Made by a program: the position numbers and the translations under genes. Below the pieces are notes generated by a model. The model saw nothing but the letters and a program-made list of their open reading frames with translations. It did not search any database and was not told the origin of the DNA. This document shows positions 23,191 through 33,794 of a stretch of 64,000 nucleotides of DNA, one piece after another; the first letter of the stretch is position 1; each line of letters begins with the position of its first letter. The DNA comes from Hippophae tibetana (taxonomy: Eukaryota; Streptophyta; Magnoliopsida; Rosales; Elaeagnaceae), in NCBI GenBank assembly GCA_037013495.1, contig CM072811.1:40501452-40565451 (forward strand), written 5' to 3'.

Positions 23191-26100
23191 CCCGCGCCAT
23201 CCAGCCATCTACATGTCCAGACCGCACATCAGCCGTCCGCGCACCACCTCCTATGGCATCATTCCAACTCCCACACTGCTCTGCGTTTCTTTTTTTCTTT
23301 TGTAAGTAATATTTACTCAACTTGCAGTCCCTTTTTCAACTTTTTAATTTTCAGTTTTTTTCCATAATATTTACTCAACTTACCCAGCTTTGCCCTAAGC
23401 CCATCAACCCACTTACTCATAAGCCCACTCAATAATCAAACAACCCACTTACCAGCCCAATCCACAATCTAGTCCAAAAAAAATCCATTTTTTTACTCCG
23501 CTGCACAATATTATTTATTTCAATGGAAGATTGAAGACAACATCAAGTTTCCAGAATTAATGAAGTTCCAAAATTTGAAGTCTCTGTTAAGAGTTCAGAA
23601 ATTGGTTCTTTCGGGGGTACTAAACTCAATGGTACCAATTTTCAAACATGGAAAAAAGTAATGTCTGTTTATCTTCGTGGGATGCACAAGATAGGACATG
23701 TATATGGATCAATCAGGGCTCCTAGTTAAGATGATGTAGAAGCCTATACTAGGTGGGAAAATGATGATTTTTTTGTAATGTCAATTCTATTTAGAGCCAT
23801 CACTAATGATATATTACAAATGGTGGAGGAATGTGAAACTGTTGTGGCTATATGGAATACCTTAAGTGATCTTTATACAAATTAGTTTGACTTTATTCAA
23901 GTTCATGAACTCATGTGCAAAGTTGCTGGTATGCAGTAAAATGGGTAACCAGTATCTATGTTTTTCACCAAGCTAAAGAATATATGGACTAAAATTGACC
24001 AGAAATGCCCGTGCAAAATTAAAAATCAAGAAGACCTTCTATGGTACTAGAAAAAGAAGGAGCTTGAACGAGTACATGCATTTTTGATAGGCCTTGATAC
24101 AAAACATAATAGTGCTAAAAGTGAATTGTTTCGAATGTCAGACCCTCTGAGCTTGACTACCGCTTTTACATACATCCATAAAGACAAATCTCAGTAGGAA
24201 AGTCTTCATCATGCTCAAGTTGAGGTATCAAGCCTAGCCATTCAAGCCAAATCAAAGGCACATTTCCTCCAACAGCAAAATTCAACTCCACTTCATCAGT
24301 AAGGACCTCCACTAGGCTTTGCCAATCGCCCTCGTTCTCACTGCTCTTATTGCAATGAATGGGGGCATCTTCGTGAGACTTTTTGGAAATTGTATCCACA
24401 CTTGCAATCAAAAGCAGACTACTATGAAGCAAAATGACAAAATCATCGTCCTAAAGCAAAAGCAGTTGTAGTGCAAATTGTCTAAGAACTAGACTACTAT
24501 GGAGTAACTGGACAGGATCATCCTATGGAATATGGAGGTATCTCAACAGCTTCAATAGTTGGCCGTGGTAAGATTGGTATGACCTTAAACGTTTCTTACT
24601 CTGTTGGATCTAATACTTGGATTATTGATTCTGGTGCATCTGATCATATGACTTATGATAAATCTTATTTTAACGAGTTATCTTCCCTACCAGTGTCTTA
24701 TGTTACAAACGCTAATGGTGAGGCCTTTCCTGTCTTAGGAAAGGGGTCAGTTCATATCACTCCATCTTTACAGCTTCATAATGTTTTATATGTACTTGAC
24801 TTATCTCATCATTTAATATCTGTCCCACAGTTGAATATTGAGTCTAAATGTTCTATAACCTTTTATCCTATATATGTGATTTTTCAGGATCTTTTTACCA
24901 GGGAAATAATTGGTCGAAGGTATCTAAGGGGCAGATTGTTCCGTCTGGATCAAAACTACGCAGGGGAAACCAGGAGCACGGGCACGCACTGCATTGACTT
25001 CTAGTTCTGTTAAGCTAAGTGAAATTTGGTTGTGGCATCGTCGCTTAGGGCATCTGTCTTTTAGTCTTATGAAAAAAATTCATGCTCATTTTATTTATTG
25101 GTGTTAATGAGATTGTTTTACATTATGAGACTTGTGTTTTGGCCAAGAGTCATCGTATTACTTATTCTCCTAGTATTTCTAATAAAAGTACTATTCCTTT
25201 TGAATTAATTCATTCTGATGTTTGGGGACCATCTAAAGAGCCCACTATATCAGGTATGAGATATTTTGTTTCGTTTATCGATGATTGTACAAGGTTGTCG
25301 TGGATTTCTCTTCTTACAACAAAATATGAAGTCTTTTCAGTTTTTCAAACTTTTCATACCCTCGTTCAAACACAATACAATGGAATCATTCGAATCCTCC
25401 GTTCTGACAATAGGGGAGAATATATTAATCATGTTTTTCAAGATTTTTTCAAAACACATGGGATTATTCACAAAACTACTTGCCCACAAACACCGAAACA
25501 AAATGGAGTGTCTGAAAGAAAAAAATCGTCATTTACTTGATATGGCTCGTGCACTCCTATTTAGTGCTTATATGCCAAAATATCTTTGGGGTGATGTTGT
25601 ACAAGCTTCCGCCCATCTCATCAATTGTCTCCTGTCTTGTGTCCTTAACGGAAAAATATCATTTCAGATTCTCGCATCTTACGTCACTATAGATGTTACC
25701 TTCTTTGAGGACATGAGTTATTTTTCCTCACCTGATACTACTCATCAGGGGAGAATACATATTTCAAAGAACTGTATCATGGTAAGGGGGAGGCATTAGA
25801 AGAATCACCAACTGATGTTTCGATAGGATCAGATGAGATTCTTAATCCATTGAATCCAGTCATCGAAAAGGCAGATGTTCCAAGTATTCAAGCACCAAAT
25901 TTGCTTATAGCAAATGAAATTGAAGACACAATTGTTCTCTCAGGCATTACTCCTACCCTTGATCAACAACTCCCTGGTATTGAAGGTCATTTATCTGAGG
26001 TATGTACACCCATTGATACTAATAACATTGAGTCTAATGTTGGACTATATGTATTACCAAATAGGTCTACTCGAGGTCAACCAGCCAAAAGGTATGAACC

Positions 26101-27752
26101 AAATATTCATGCAAAATCAAAATACCTAGTAGCCAATTACATGTCCACTAAAAAGATTATCTAAGTCATATAAATAATTTATGAATCAAATATTTGGTGT
26201 ATCAGTATCTAACAAAGTGTAGGATGCGTTGGGATATCCAATGTGGAGAAAGGTAATGGCTGAAGAGATGGAGGCGTTACAAAAGAACGATACTTGGCAA
26301 GTTGTGCCACCACCACAAGGAAAAAAGGTAGTTGGTTTTCGATGGGTGTTTACTGTAAAACATAATGGTGATGGATCTGAAATCGGTAATAAGCTCGTCT
26401 TGTAGCAAAAGGGTTCACTCAGATGTATGGTGTAGACTATGATGAGACTTTTGCTCCTGTTGCCAAAATGAACACTATTCGGGTTCTGCTCTCACTTTTT
26501 GCTAACCTAAACTAGCCACTTCGGCATTTTGATGTCAAGAATGCATTTCTTCATGGAGAATTAGCCTAGGAGGTGTACATGAGTCTTCCACCTGGGTATG
26601 TAGTTGATTCTTTTGGTAATTTTGTATGCAAATTGAAGAAGTCTTTGTATGGTCTCAAGCAATCCCCTAGAGCCTGGTTTGGAAGGTTTTCACAGTTCAT
26701 GCAGAAGGTTGGTTACAGACAAAGTAATTCAGATCACACTTTATTTCTCAAACATAAACAAGGGAAGGTAACAGCCCTAATAATTTATGTTGATGATATG
26801 GTAATCATTGGTGATTATACTATTGATATGGATAAATTACAAAGACAACTAGCCTCTGAATTCGAGATGAAGGACTTAGGTGAACTAAAGTACTTCTTAG
26901 AAATTGAGGTAGCCAGGGGAAGAGAATGAATATATTTGTGTCAAAGGAAGTACATTATTGATCTGCTAACAGAGACAGGTATATTGGATTGCAAACCTAT
27001 TGACACTCCTATTTAGCAAAATCATTGTTTAGTAGAGTATCCAGATCAGATATCGACTGATCGATCTTGTTATTAGAGATTGGTTGGGCGTTTGATTTAC
27101 TTGTCTCATACTAGACCAGATGTTGCATATGCAGTAAGTATGGTGAGTCAATTCATGCATAATCCAAGTGAGAACCATATGAATGTTGTTTTGAGAATTT
27201 TAAGGTATTTGAAATCGACTCCAGGAAGAGGAGTAATGTTCTCTAAACACAACAATCCTCTTGAAGTCTATGGCTTCACAGATGCATATTGGGTAAGAAG
27301 TATTACAGATAGAAAGTCAACATCAGGTTATTTCACCTTTGTAGGAGGTAATTTGGTTACATGGAAAAGTAAGAAGCAGAAAGTGGTGGCGCGATCTAGT
27401 GCTGAGGCTGAGTATAGAGGTATGGCTCATGGGGCTTGTGAATTATTGTGGATAAGAACTTTGTTATTTGAGTTGGGTTTTGAACTCAAAAATATTATGC
27501 AGTTGTATTGCGACAATCGAGCAACCATTGATATATCACAAAATCCAGTACAACATGATCGCACTAAGCATGTAGAGGTTGATTGTCACTTTATAAAAGA
27601 GAAGCTAGATGTCAAACTTATTAGTTTTCTTTTTGTTCCTACTGAAGAGTAACTTACAGATATACTTACCAACAGAGTTTATAAGAAGACATTATACAAC
27701 TCACTAAACAAGTTGGACATAATCGATATCTATGTGACAACTTAAGGAAGAG

Positions 27753-27894
27753 TGTTAATAAATCATCATTAGTTGTATATTAGTTGTATGCAACTAATAT
27801 ACTTTTCCTAAAAGCAGATTCTCATTTCTTGTATATATATATGTATTATCATTCATTGAATTAATTGTAAAAATATATTTCATTATATTCAACT
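27753..27894 (+). repeat. 3' LTR of the 22.6-27.9 kb copia element
   Basis: It starts TGTTAATAAATC after the purine tract; about 142 bp. It includes a palindrome at 27775-27802, where TATTAGTTG and CAACTAATA face each other across a 4-base centre. Confidence 0.75.
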
Positions 27895-28071
27895 TCGATT
27901 GCATCAAATCTTTTAAAAAATAAGAGTTATGATTGTATGATTCTATCCCAAATCCAAATTAATTTTGGCTGTCAATTAAAGAACGCTTGTTTTCCATTTT
28001 TTGTTTTTTTATGTTGACCAAATAAATCTTTTAAATAATACAATATATATTACAAAAAAGAAGTCCGGCCT

Positions 28072-28390
28072 TTAGTCTTTCAAGTCATAACAAGTGCAAT
28101 TGTGAGCCACTCCAAGAAGCTCAGCCTGAAACTTGAAGAAAGGAGTATCAAAATAACAATGTTGTTGGTTTAAAACCTTTGGCAATAAGATGGTTAATAT
28201 AGCAACGTATGTAAAAATACGACAAGCAATTCCTATAAATCCAGTCTGCAGCAACTTCCTCGTCCCTGTATAGTGACATCAATGGCAATTCCGATTGATG
28301 CCAACTCCAATAGGACTAGAAATAGCAAAACCGAAAGAGTAAGCTGTGGTTACGAGAAATGCTTTTATCATTAATGCATCTTCTTCCCCA
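28072..28390 (-). pseudogene. ZIP-family metal transporter, C-terminal pseudogene fragment
   Basis: On the minus strand, successive short frames match the C-terminal third of plant ZIP zinc/iron transporters in the right order. They are LVTTAYSFGFAISSPIGVGI (from about 28360), then GIAIDVTIQGRG, ADWIY, INHLIAKGFKP, YFDTPFFKFQAELLGVA and IALVMTWKT (ending near 28072). Family members have eight membrane helices and move Zn2+, Fe2+ or Mn2+ across the plasma membrane. The pieces cover the last helices (about VI-VIII) and the conserved C-terminal end. The frame shifts several times and stops occur, so it cannot be functional. The SSPIG and DTPFFKF-type wording resembles the ZIP1/ZIP2 branch, by memory only. 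It sits about 180 bp from the copia 3' LTR on the same strand as the laccase fragment on the far side. Confidence 0.85.
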
Positions 28391-29964
28391 TTAAATACCT
28401 TTATCATTAATGTACACCATCATATTCTAAAATTTTGCTTTATTCAATTTTCCTTCATTTTCTGAGAAAAATAAAAAGTAGAAAGCAATGGAAAGTACTC
28501 CTATATGGGGAAGCAAAGAAAATATAATTATTGTTTTTTAATCAATTTTCTTTTTGTTTAACAAAGATATGAAAAGAATGGTTGCAACTATTTTTGTTGG
28601 ATTGATGTCACAATTGATAACAAAAATGTTGTGGTGATTAATGGGTTACTAAATATGATTAAAGACAATAAATAACAAATTACGAAGCTAAAATTTAGGC
28701 CGAAAATGGTGATTTTATTTTCATTTTTTAATTGCATATTCGTGAATAGGTTGAGAAAAAAATATTTTTAAGCTTTTTTGTACATTTGCTATTTAACGGA
28801 GGATTTAACGGTACCTTAATGGGGGATATTGGTTTTTCTTCTTCTCTTTTTGGTAACTCCATGCTAATTAAATTAATGTATTTCATTTTTTTTTCGTGCA
28901 TTTAAGAACAGGAAATAAACATGTTTTAGTTTTTGTTATTCTAAAATTACCCTCAAAATTTTAGTCATAAGCTAATCAAATGCTAATTTTCCACCAAAAC
29001 AAAAGCGTTAATGGTAAATGGTCAACACAGAAATTTGTGCTATTTTTTTTTTTAAAGTTACAAGACTTTTGCATATCACTTAAAGTTATAAATTTTTTAT
29101 ACATTTTGTCAAAAGCTGTTAAGATCGTATTCGCTTTTCACCCAAAATATAAATACTTTCAAATTTCTTTAAATTTTTAACATATGCTCATAGCAAATTT
29201 ATATAATTTTTGTAACTAGGGAATATATGTAATATATTAAAAAAAATAAACACATACTCATTTTTTATTTGAATAACATAAAAAAACATATATTTTTGGT
29301 ACAAATATTATTAAACATATGTTTTACTAAAATACATTCATTCAATTATTTTGAAAATGTATTTTATTTCGTTAATATATATTTTTGTAATAATTAAATA
29401 ACTTTAGGTATAGTCAATAAAATTACGAGTTTAATTATCCGTACCATCGATTCGATTTTTATTCGATAAATTTCGAAAATAGATACAATTTTGGGTAAAT
29501 ATCGAGAGATTACTCCTTTAGACATATTTTATTCTTAAAATTATTCTTGAAATTATTGTAATATCTAAAGAGAAGATTTAAAGTATTTTATTAATTTACA
29601 GATGCAAGAAATTGAGGGGCTACTCCACCATAATTAACAATTAAATTTGAAATATAGGCACAACAATACATATATAAAAACTCACCATCCAATACACATC
29701 TCATCCCATATTTTATTCTCTTTTTCAAGGAAGTAACAACCAAATTATTAGAACTTCCATTGTCGTATTATATTAAACACATTGCTAGTATTCAAACAAT
29801 CAAAAATAATCCTTCCAATTACTTTCCTATTATGAAAATGAACTTGACAAAAATTTATAATCCGGTTTTGTAACCTCTAATTATTATCAATCAGTAAAAC
29901 ATATAATTAATGTTTTGAATTAAGTCCATAAATCAATAATGAGACAAAATGTTTGTTTTTTTTA
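28391..29964. other. AT-rich intergenic DNA, nothing recognised
   Basis: No further ZIP exon, gene, RNA or element end could be supported. Poly-T and poly-A tracts are frequent. Confidence 0.5.
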
Positions 29965-30600
29965 ATAAATATATTCTTTAACATTTTTTTCTCATCCAAG
30001 TAAAGTTCTTACACATGTCGAGCAATAATTCTTTGAGATGGTACTAGAAACTTAGGCCATCTTGCTTCCATAAATTTTATGAAATTCTCCCTCTCAACTT
30101 AAAAGGCAACTTATCTATAATGATCATCCTTGCCAAAGTAACTCTAGCAACCTCTTTGTTAGAAGAAATAGCTACCAAATTGTTCTTGACACTTTTACCA
30201 TTTTTTTCTTGAAAGCTCAAAATCTTTTATTTCTTATCCTCTCTCTCCTTTTAAGCATAAAAGTAGTACAATTTATACATGGGTGATAAGCATAATCCTT
30301 GTTACAATGATGACATGCAACTATAAGATTTTGGAGATCACTTGGTAAAATAGGAGTGATGTGATTACATATCCTTGATGTTTGCTTCTTTATCCTAATT
30401 CTTTAAGTGGTATTTGATCTATTTTTTCCCTTGGAAGTTTGCTCTTGCTCATTAGTGTCATCTTTGTCATTTCTTGATCAAATTTTAGTGTCAGAGGGAA
30501 TTGATGTTGATTAGAATAAACAATAAGATCATCCAATATGATAAAATCTGGAAATTCACTAGAACTAATGAACTCATACATAGTATAACCTATAAAAAAT
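29965..30600 (-). pseudogene. hAT-superfamily (BED zinc-finger) transposase remnant
   Basis: Read on the minus strand, about 30398-30230 encodes a degenerate BED finger: KKQTSRICNHI, then VACHHCNKDYAYHPCINCTT, matching the R-K-T-S..W..F and C-x-x-C-G-K-x-Y pattern of plant ricesleeper/DAYSLEEPER-type hAT transposases. From about 30140 down to 29965 follow LAKMIIIDKLPFK, RWPKFLVPSQRIIARHV and ELYLDEKKML, the block that comes after the BED domain in the family. An upstream frame starting at 30581 (MYEFISSSEFPDFIILDDL) may be the N-terminus. Frames change between the blocks and stops occur; the catalytic core and the C-terminal dimerisation domain are absent. I could not identify terminal inverted repeats or an 8-bp target duplication. 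It is a truncated, dead DNA-transposon gene. Confidence 0.75.
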
Positions 30601-32586
30601 TAATTTTATAAAAATAAGTAATTTTAACAACAATTTAAAAAATATTTTAAGAATTATATATAAAGAATTAAAATAGGATATATTTGTTGTTTTTGAATTT
30701 TTTTATTTTAAAAACAATTGTTTGGTTTGTTGATCGGTTGATTACGTATAATGGATCTCATGTTGTAGACTACCATATGTACATTTTTCATTATAATATT
30801 TAAGTTATTATAGTGAGTGAGTTACTTAAGTCATATAATAAGAAAGTAAACCTCTAGGGGATGGACAATAAATTGAAATAGAAGACAAAGAATCCACAAA
30901 AAAATCTACAATAACAATAATGGAATAACTATACTAATTGAAACTAGATCCATTTAATCCCATATGTAGAAGCTTAAATACTTGAAACAAAATTGAATTT
31001 CCAAGCTCTAATCTATTTTGTCCTTGACCATCAATAGTGAAGTTCCAATTCGCAAGGCAAAAATGGGAAAGGAGAGTTAGGGTTGAATAGTTCATAATGC
31101 CCACAAAAGGTAGGTCCAATATTTACAATGTCGATGGATTTGACCTCGAATGATTTCATCAAATTACGAAAATGGTAAGCCCACTACTCATGGGTATAAA
31201 CGTTTTGGTGCCACAATGGAAAAGTGAAAAGAAAGATACAGGGTGTGAGATTTGATGATCTAATAGCATTTTTAATGGGGAAGATTGAACAAGACCAAGT
31301 TCTTAAAACACAAAAAGAATAAATGAGTCATATAGAAAAAACAACAACAATATACCAAAATGAAGTCATTTTCACAATCGGGCTTCTTGGAGGCTAAATC
31401 AGCATTGTGAGTTATGTCTTAATCTTTTATAGAAGTAGTAATACAAATTAATAGAATAAGAACCGACATAAGGAGAATCCCACAAACATACCTTGATAAA
31501 GACTTGAAGAATGAAGACACTGAATGATTAATAATGAATAGATAACAATGAAACAATGAAAATTGGAAAAATTCTCTAAGTTACCTTTATTTGGAAGATG
31601 ATGGCAATGGAAATCAAAAAAATACCACAATGAAGAGTAGGAGACCAACGACTAGTGCTTTGAGTGGAATTTGAATTAATGTGAATAAGGAATTCGTGTT
31701 GTAAGTTATGGCCCTGGCTCATTAATAATATGGGTTTATAAAAAAAGTACATGATATGCGGGTGTGGTTTGAACAACGTATAATAAATTGAACCACATCG
31801 CACCATAATTTTGTAGTTCCATCATTATATAAACTACACTGTAATTCTTAAACTAAGAAACCACACTATGACTAACAATGCGATGCATTATGGCAGTGCG
31901 GCTCGATCTCTCAATTTTTTGTCTATATTAAAAGGTATAGTGTCTCTTAAATTCGTTATCCTCAATATATAAGATTATTTTATTCACAAAACTAACACTT
32001 TTAAAACTTATAATAATATAAATAATAGCCTTAATATTAACTCATATCACTCTTAATTTAAGGCAAGGGTACTATTTTTATTATTATAAATTTAATGTGT
32101 CATTTTTGATAATTTCATTTCTTCTTTTGTTAGGCATCTCAATATGTAGTTCTTTGGTCTTTTTCATGCTTTTAAGTAACCCTTCTTCAACTTCAACTAT
32201 AATTTCTTCACTTTGACTTGACTTTGTCACAAACATTATTATAAATCAACCAACATTATACTCAGAAAATAAGAAAGTCGATTCAAGGATGAATGCAAAA
32301 AGGGTATGTCTTTAATTTCAATAAGATCACCAAACGTTTTATCTGAATCACTCAAGAAATGCATTAAAGAAGTAGTACCCAAAAACACCCCACTAGTTAA
32401 GTGTTTGCCTATTTATCAAGACACTTTTATATATCACTACTATATCACAATCATAACTGATATAGTAATTTCTAATTGAATACAGTTATGTGAGTTCGAC
32501 TGTAATGACCAATACATCATTTATGATTTATCATAAACTTATTATAAGTATACTTGTTCAATAATCAAATTATTGAAATATTAAAT
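30601..32586. other. intergenic DNA, nothing firmly recognised
   Basis: The minus-strand frames at 31448-31806 and 30934-31119 show no known domain. The patch at about 31740-31920 (GTGTGGTTTGAAC and GTGCGGCTCGATC-like words) recalls GC-richer parts of hAT-derived elements, but no ends were found. Confidence 0.4.
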
Positions 32587-33046
32587 TGTAAACAGCGGAA
32601 TGATAACTTGTTTCAAGGATACAACATGTAAATAAAAAGTAATATACATACTTGTTTGTAAAAGCAATTGATCTTTGTTAACTCTCTAATTGTATACATG
32701 TAGATTTGGTATGTGAGGACTATGAGAATAATCGCACTCAAAGATATGTCATTGCTAAGATTTTTTTGCTCTAGCTCTTAATGTTCTATTTATAATAGAA
32801 CTCCAACATAAAACCACAAACCTAATGGGTTGGGTTAAGCTTATGAGTGCAACGAGCCTATGAGTATATCACACAATTAAATATGTTTAGTCCATCCCAT
32901 CATTGACTTAAATAAACATATACTTATTTGATATTTGACTCATTATACTAATTTTTTCTAACATGCTTTATTAATTTATTTGATATAAATTAGAGTTATT
33001 AATGATTATACTAATCCACATAAAATAATTTCAGCAATTCTCTAAC
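32587..33046 (-). repeat. LTR-like dispersed repeat, copy 1 (probable solo LTR)
   Basis: On the minus strand it reads like an LTR. It starts near GTTAGAGAATTGCTG, carries a TATA-like CTATTATAAATAG and ends CCGCTGTTTACA. About 80 bp into this copy from its left end lies GTAAT (32639-32643), the uninterrupted counterpart of the site where a gypsy element split copy 2 (43487-43545 plus 50251-50645). Copy-to-copy identity is about 75-80% by eye. No internal retroelement domains adjoin it. The boundaries are approximate; the similarity also includes a few bases to the left (GAAATATTAAAT). Confidence 0.65.
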
Positions 33047-33620
33047 TTGAATAGCATAATCATGCATTGAATACACAATAATATAGTCATATCAAATGAT
33101 GCATCTCAAGACTTTTGAACCAAATTGTAATGTATATTATTCACCAAGATGGTACATATACTACTCTTAACCTATCATTGTATATTTAAAGCATGACAAC
33201 AATAACTCACTTATTCATGGACACAAAAAGGTGTATGTGTATCAACAATATGCATACTTGAGACTAAAACATAATGTCTCTCAATTTTGTCACCATTTAA
33301 CCACAATATGTGATAACTATAAAGCATATAATACATGATTACACAATATTAGATCATTCACCATAAATATACTTAAAACTCTTACTAATTCAATACAAGA
33401 ATAGGTTTTGAAAAATAAAACCCAAGTGGAAAGCATGCTCTTGAAATAAAATCAAGTTAAACTGTAATGAGTGAATCTAATAATATGTTTCATTCATATA
33501 GGCATGTGATCAATCAATTGAGGAAAAGTGATTGTGAAATGGCCCTGATATATTATCAAGATTTTTCAAAACATTACTAGCAACTCGTAACTTTTGAATA
33601 ATTTTACCATCATTTTTCAC
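33047..33620. other. AT-rich intergenic DNA, nothing recognised
   Basis: It lies between the LTR-like repeat and the minus-strand copia element. No gene or RNA was seen. Confidence 0.5.
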
Positions 33621-33794
33621 TGTTAGAAATATGTAATGATTGTATTGTATTCTATATGTTAAGGAATATATATGGTGCCTTTATAAAGGAGTTACAAGTA
33701 AATTAGATATGCCTAAAGTAAACTAGATATACATTAGCAGATATGATATACATTAACAGATATACATTAATCTGTTAATAGATGTATATTAACA
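33621..33794 (-). repeat. LTR (3' LTR in element orientation) of the 33.6-38.8 kb copia
   Basis: 174 bp, TGTTAGAAAT to TTAACA on the plus strand. A purine-rich stretch of the minus strand (TTGAGTTTGAGGGTGAC) adjoins it. Confidence 0.93.

Larger units (their letters stand above)
22628..27894 (+). mobile_element. Ty1/copia retrotransposon with short LTRs and duplicated leader, broken
   Basis: Both ends carry a short LTR starting TGTTAATAAATCATCATTAG. A primer-binding site TGGTATCAGA follows the left LTR (22805), and a purine-rich tract (AACTTAAGGAAGAG, about 27739-27752) precedes the right one. Internal parts are gag (about 23580-24480, with GTKLNGTNFQTWKK and a zinc-knuckle region near 24340-24400), protease (about 24525-24660, WIIDSGASDHMT), integrase (about 25020-25620, FELIHSDVWGPS and FIDDCTRLSW), reverse transcriptase (about 26220-26930, LIIYVDDMVIIG) and RNase H (about 27080-27700, SSAEAEYRGMAHG). 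The coding region has several breaks but the domains are well kept. The LTRs agree at roughly 93% outside length differences, so it is younger than the 11-17 kb copy. TGGAT (22623-22627) and TCGAT (27895-27899) may be the target duplication with one change. Confidence 0.93.

Noticed and set aside
31740-31920. Possible hAT-derived MITE with GCGG-type words
   Set aside because: No terminal inverted repeats or 8-bp duplication could be found by eye.
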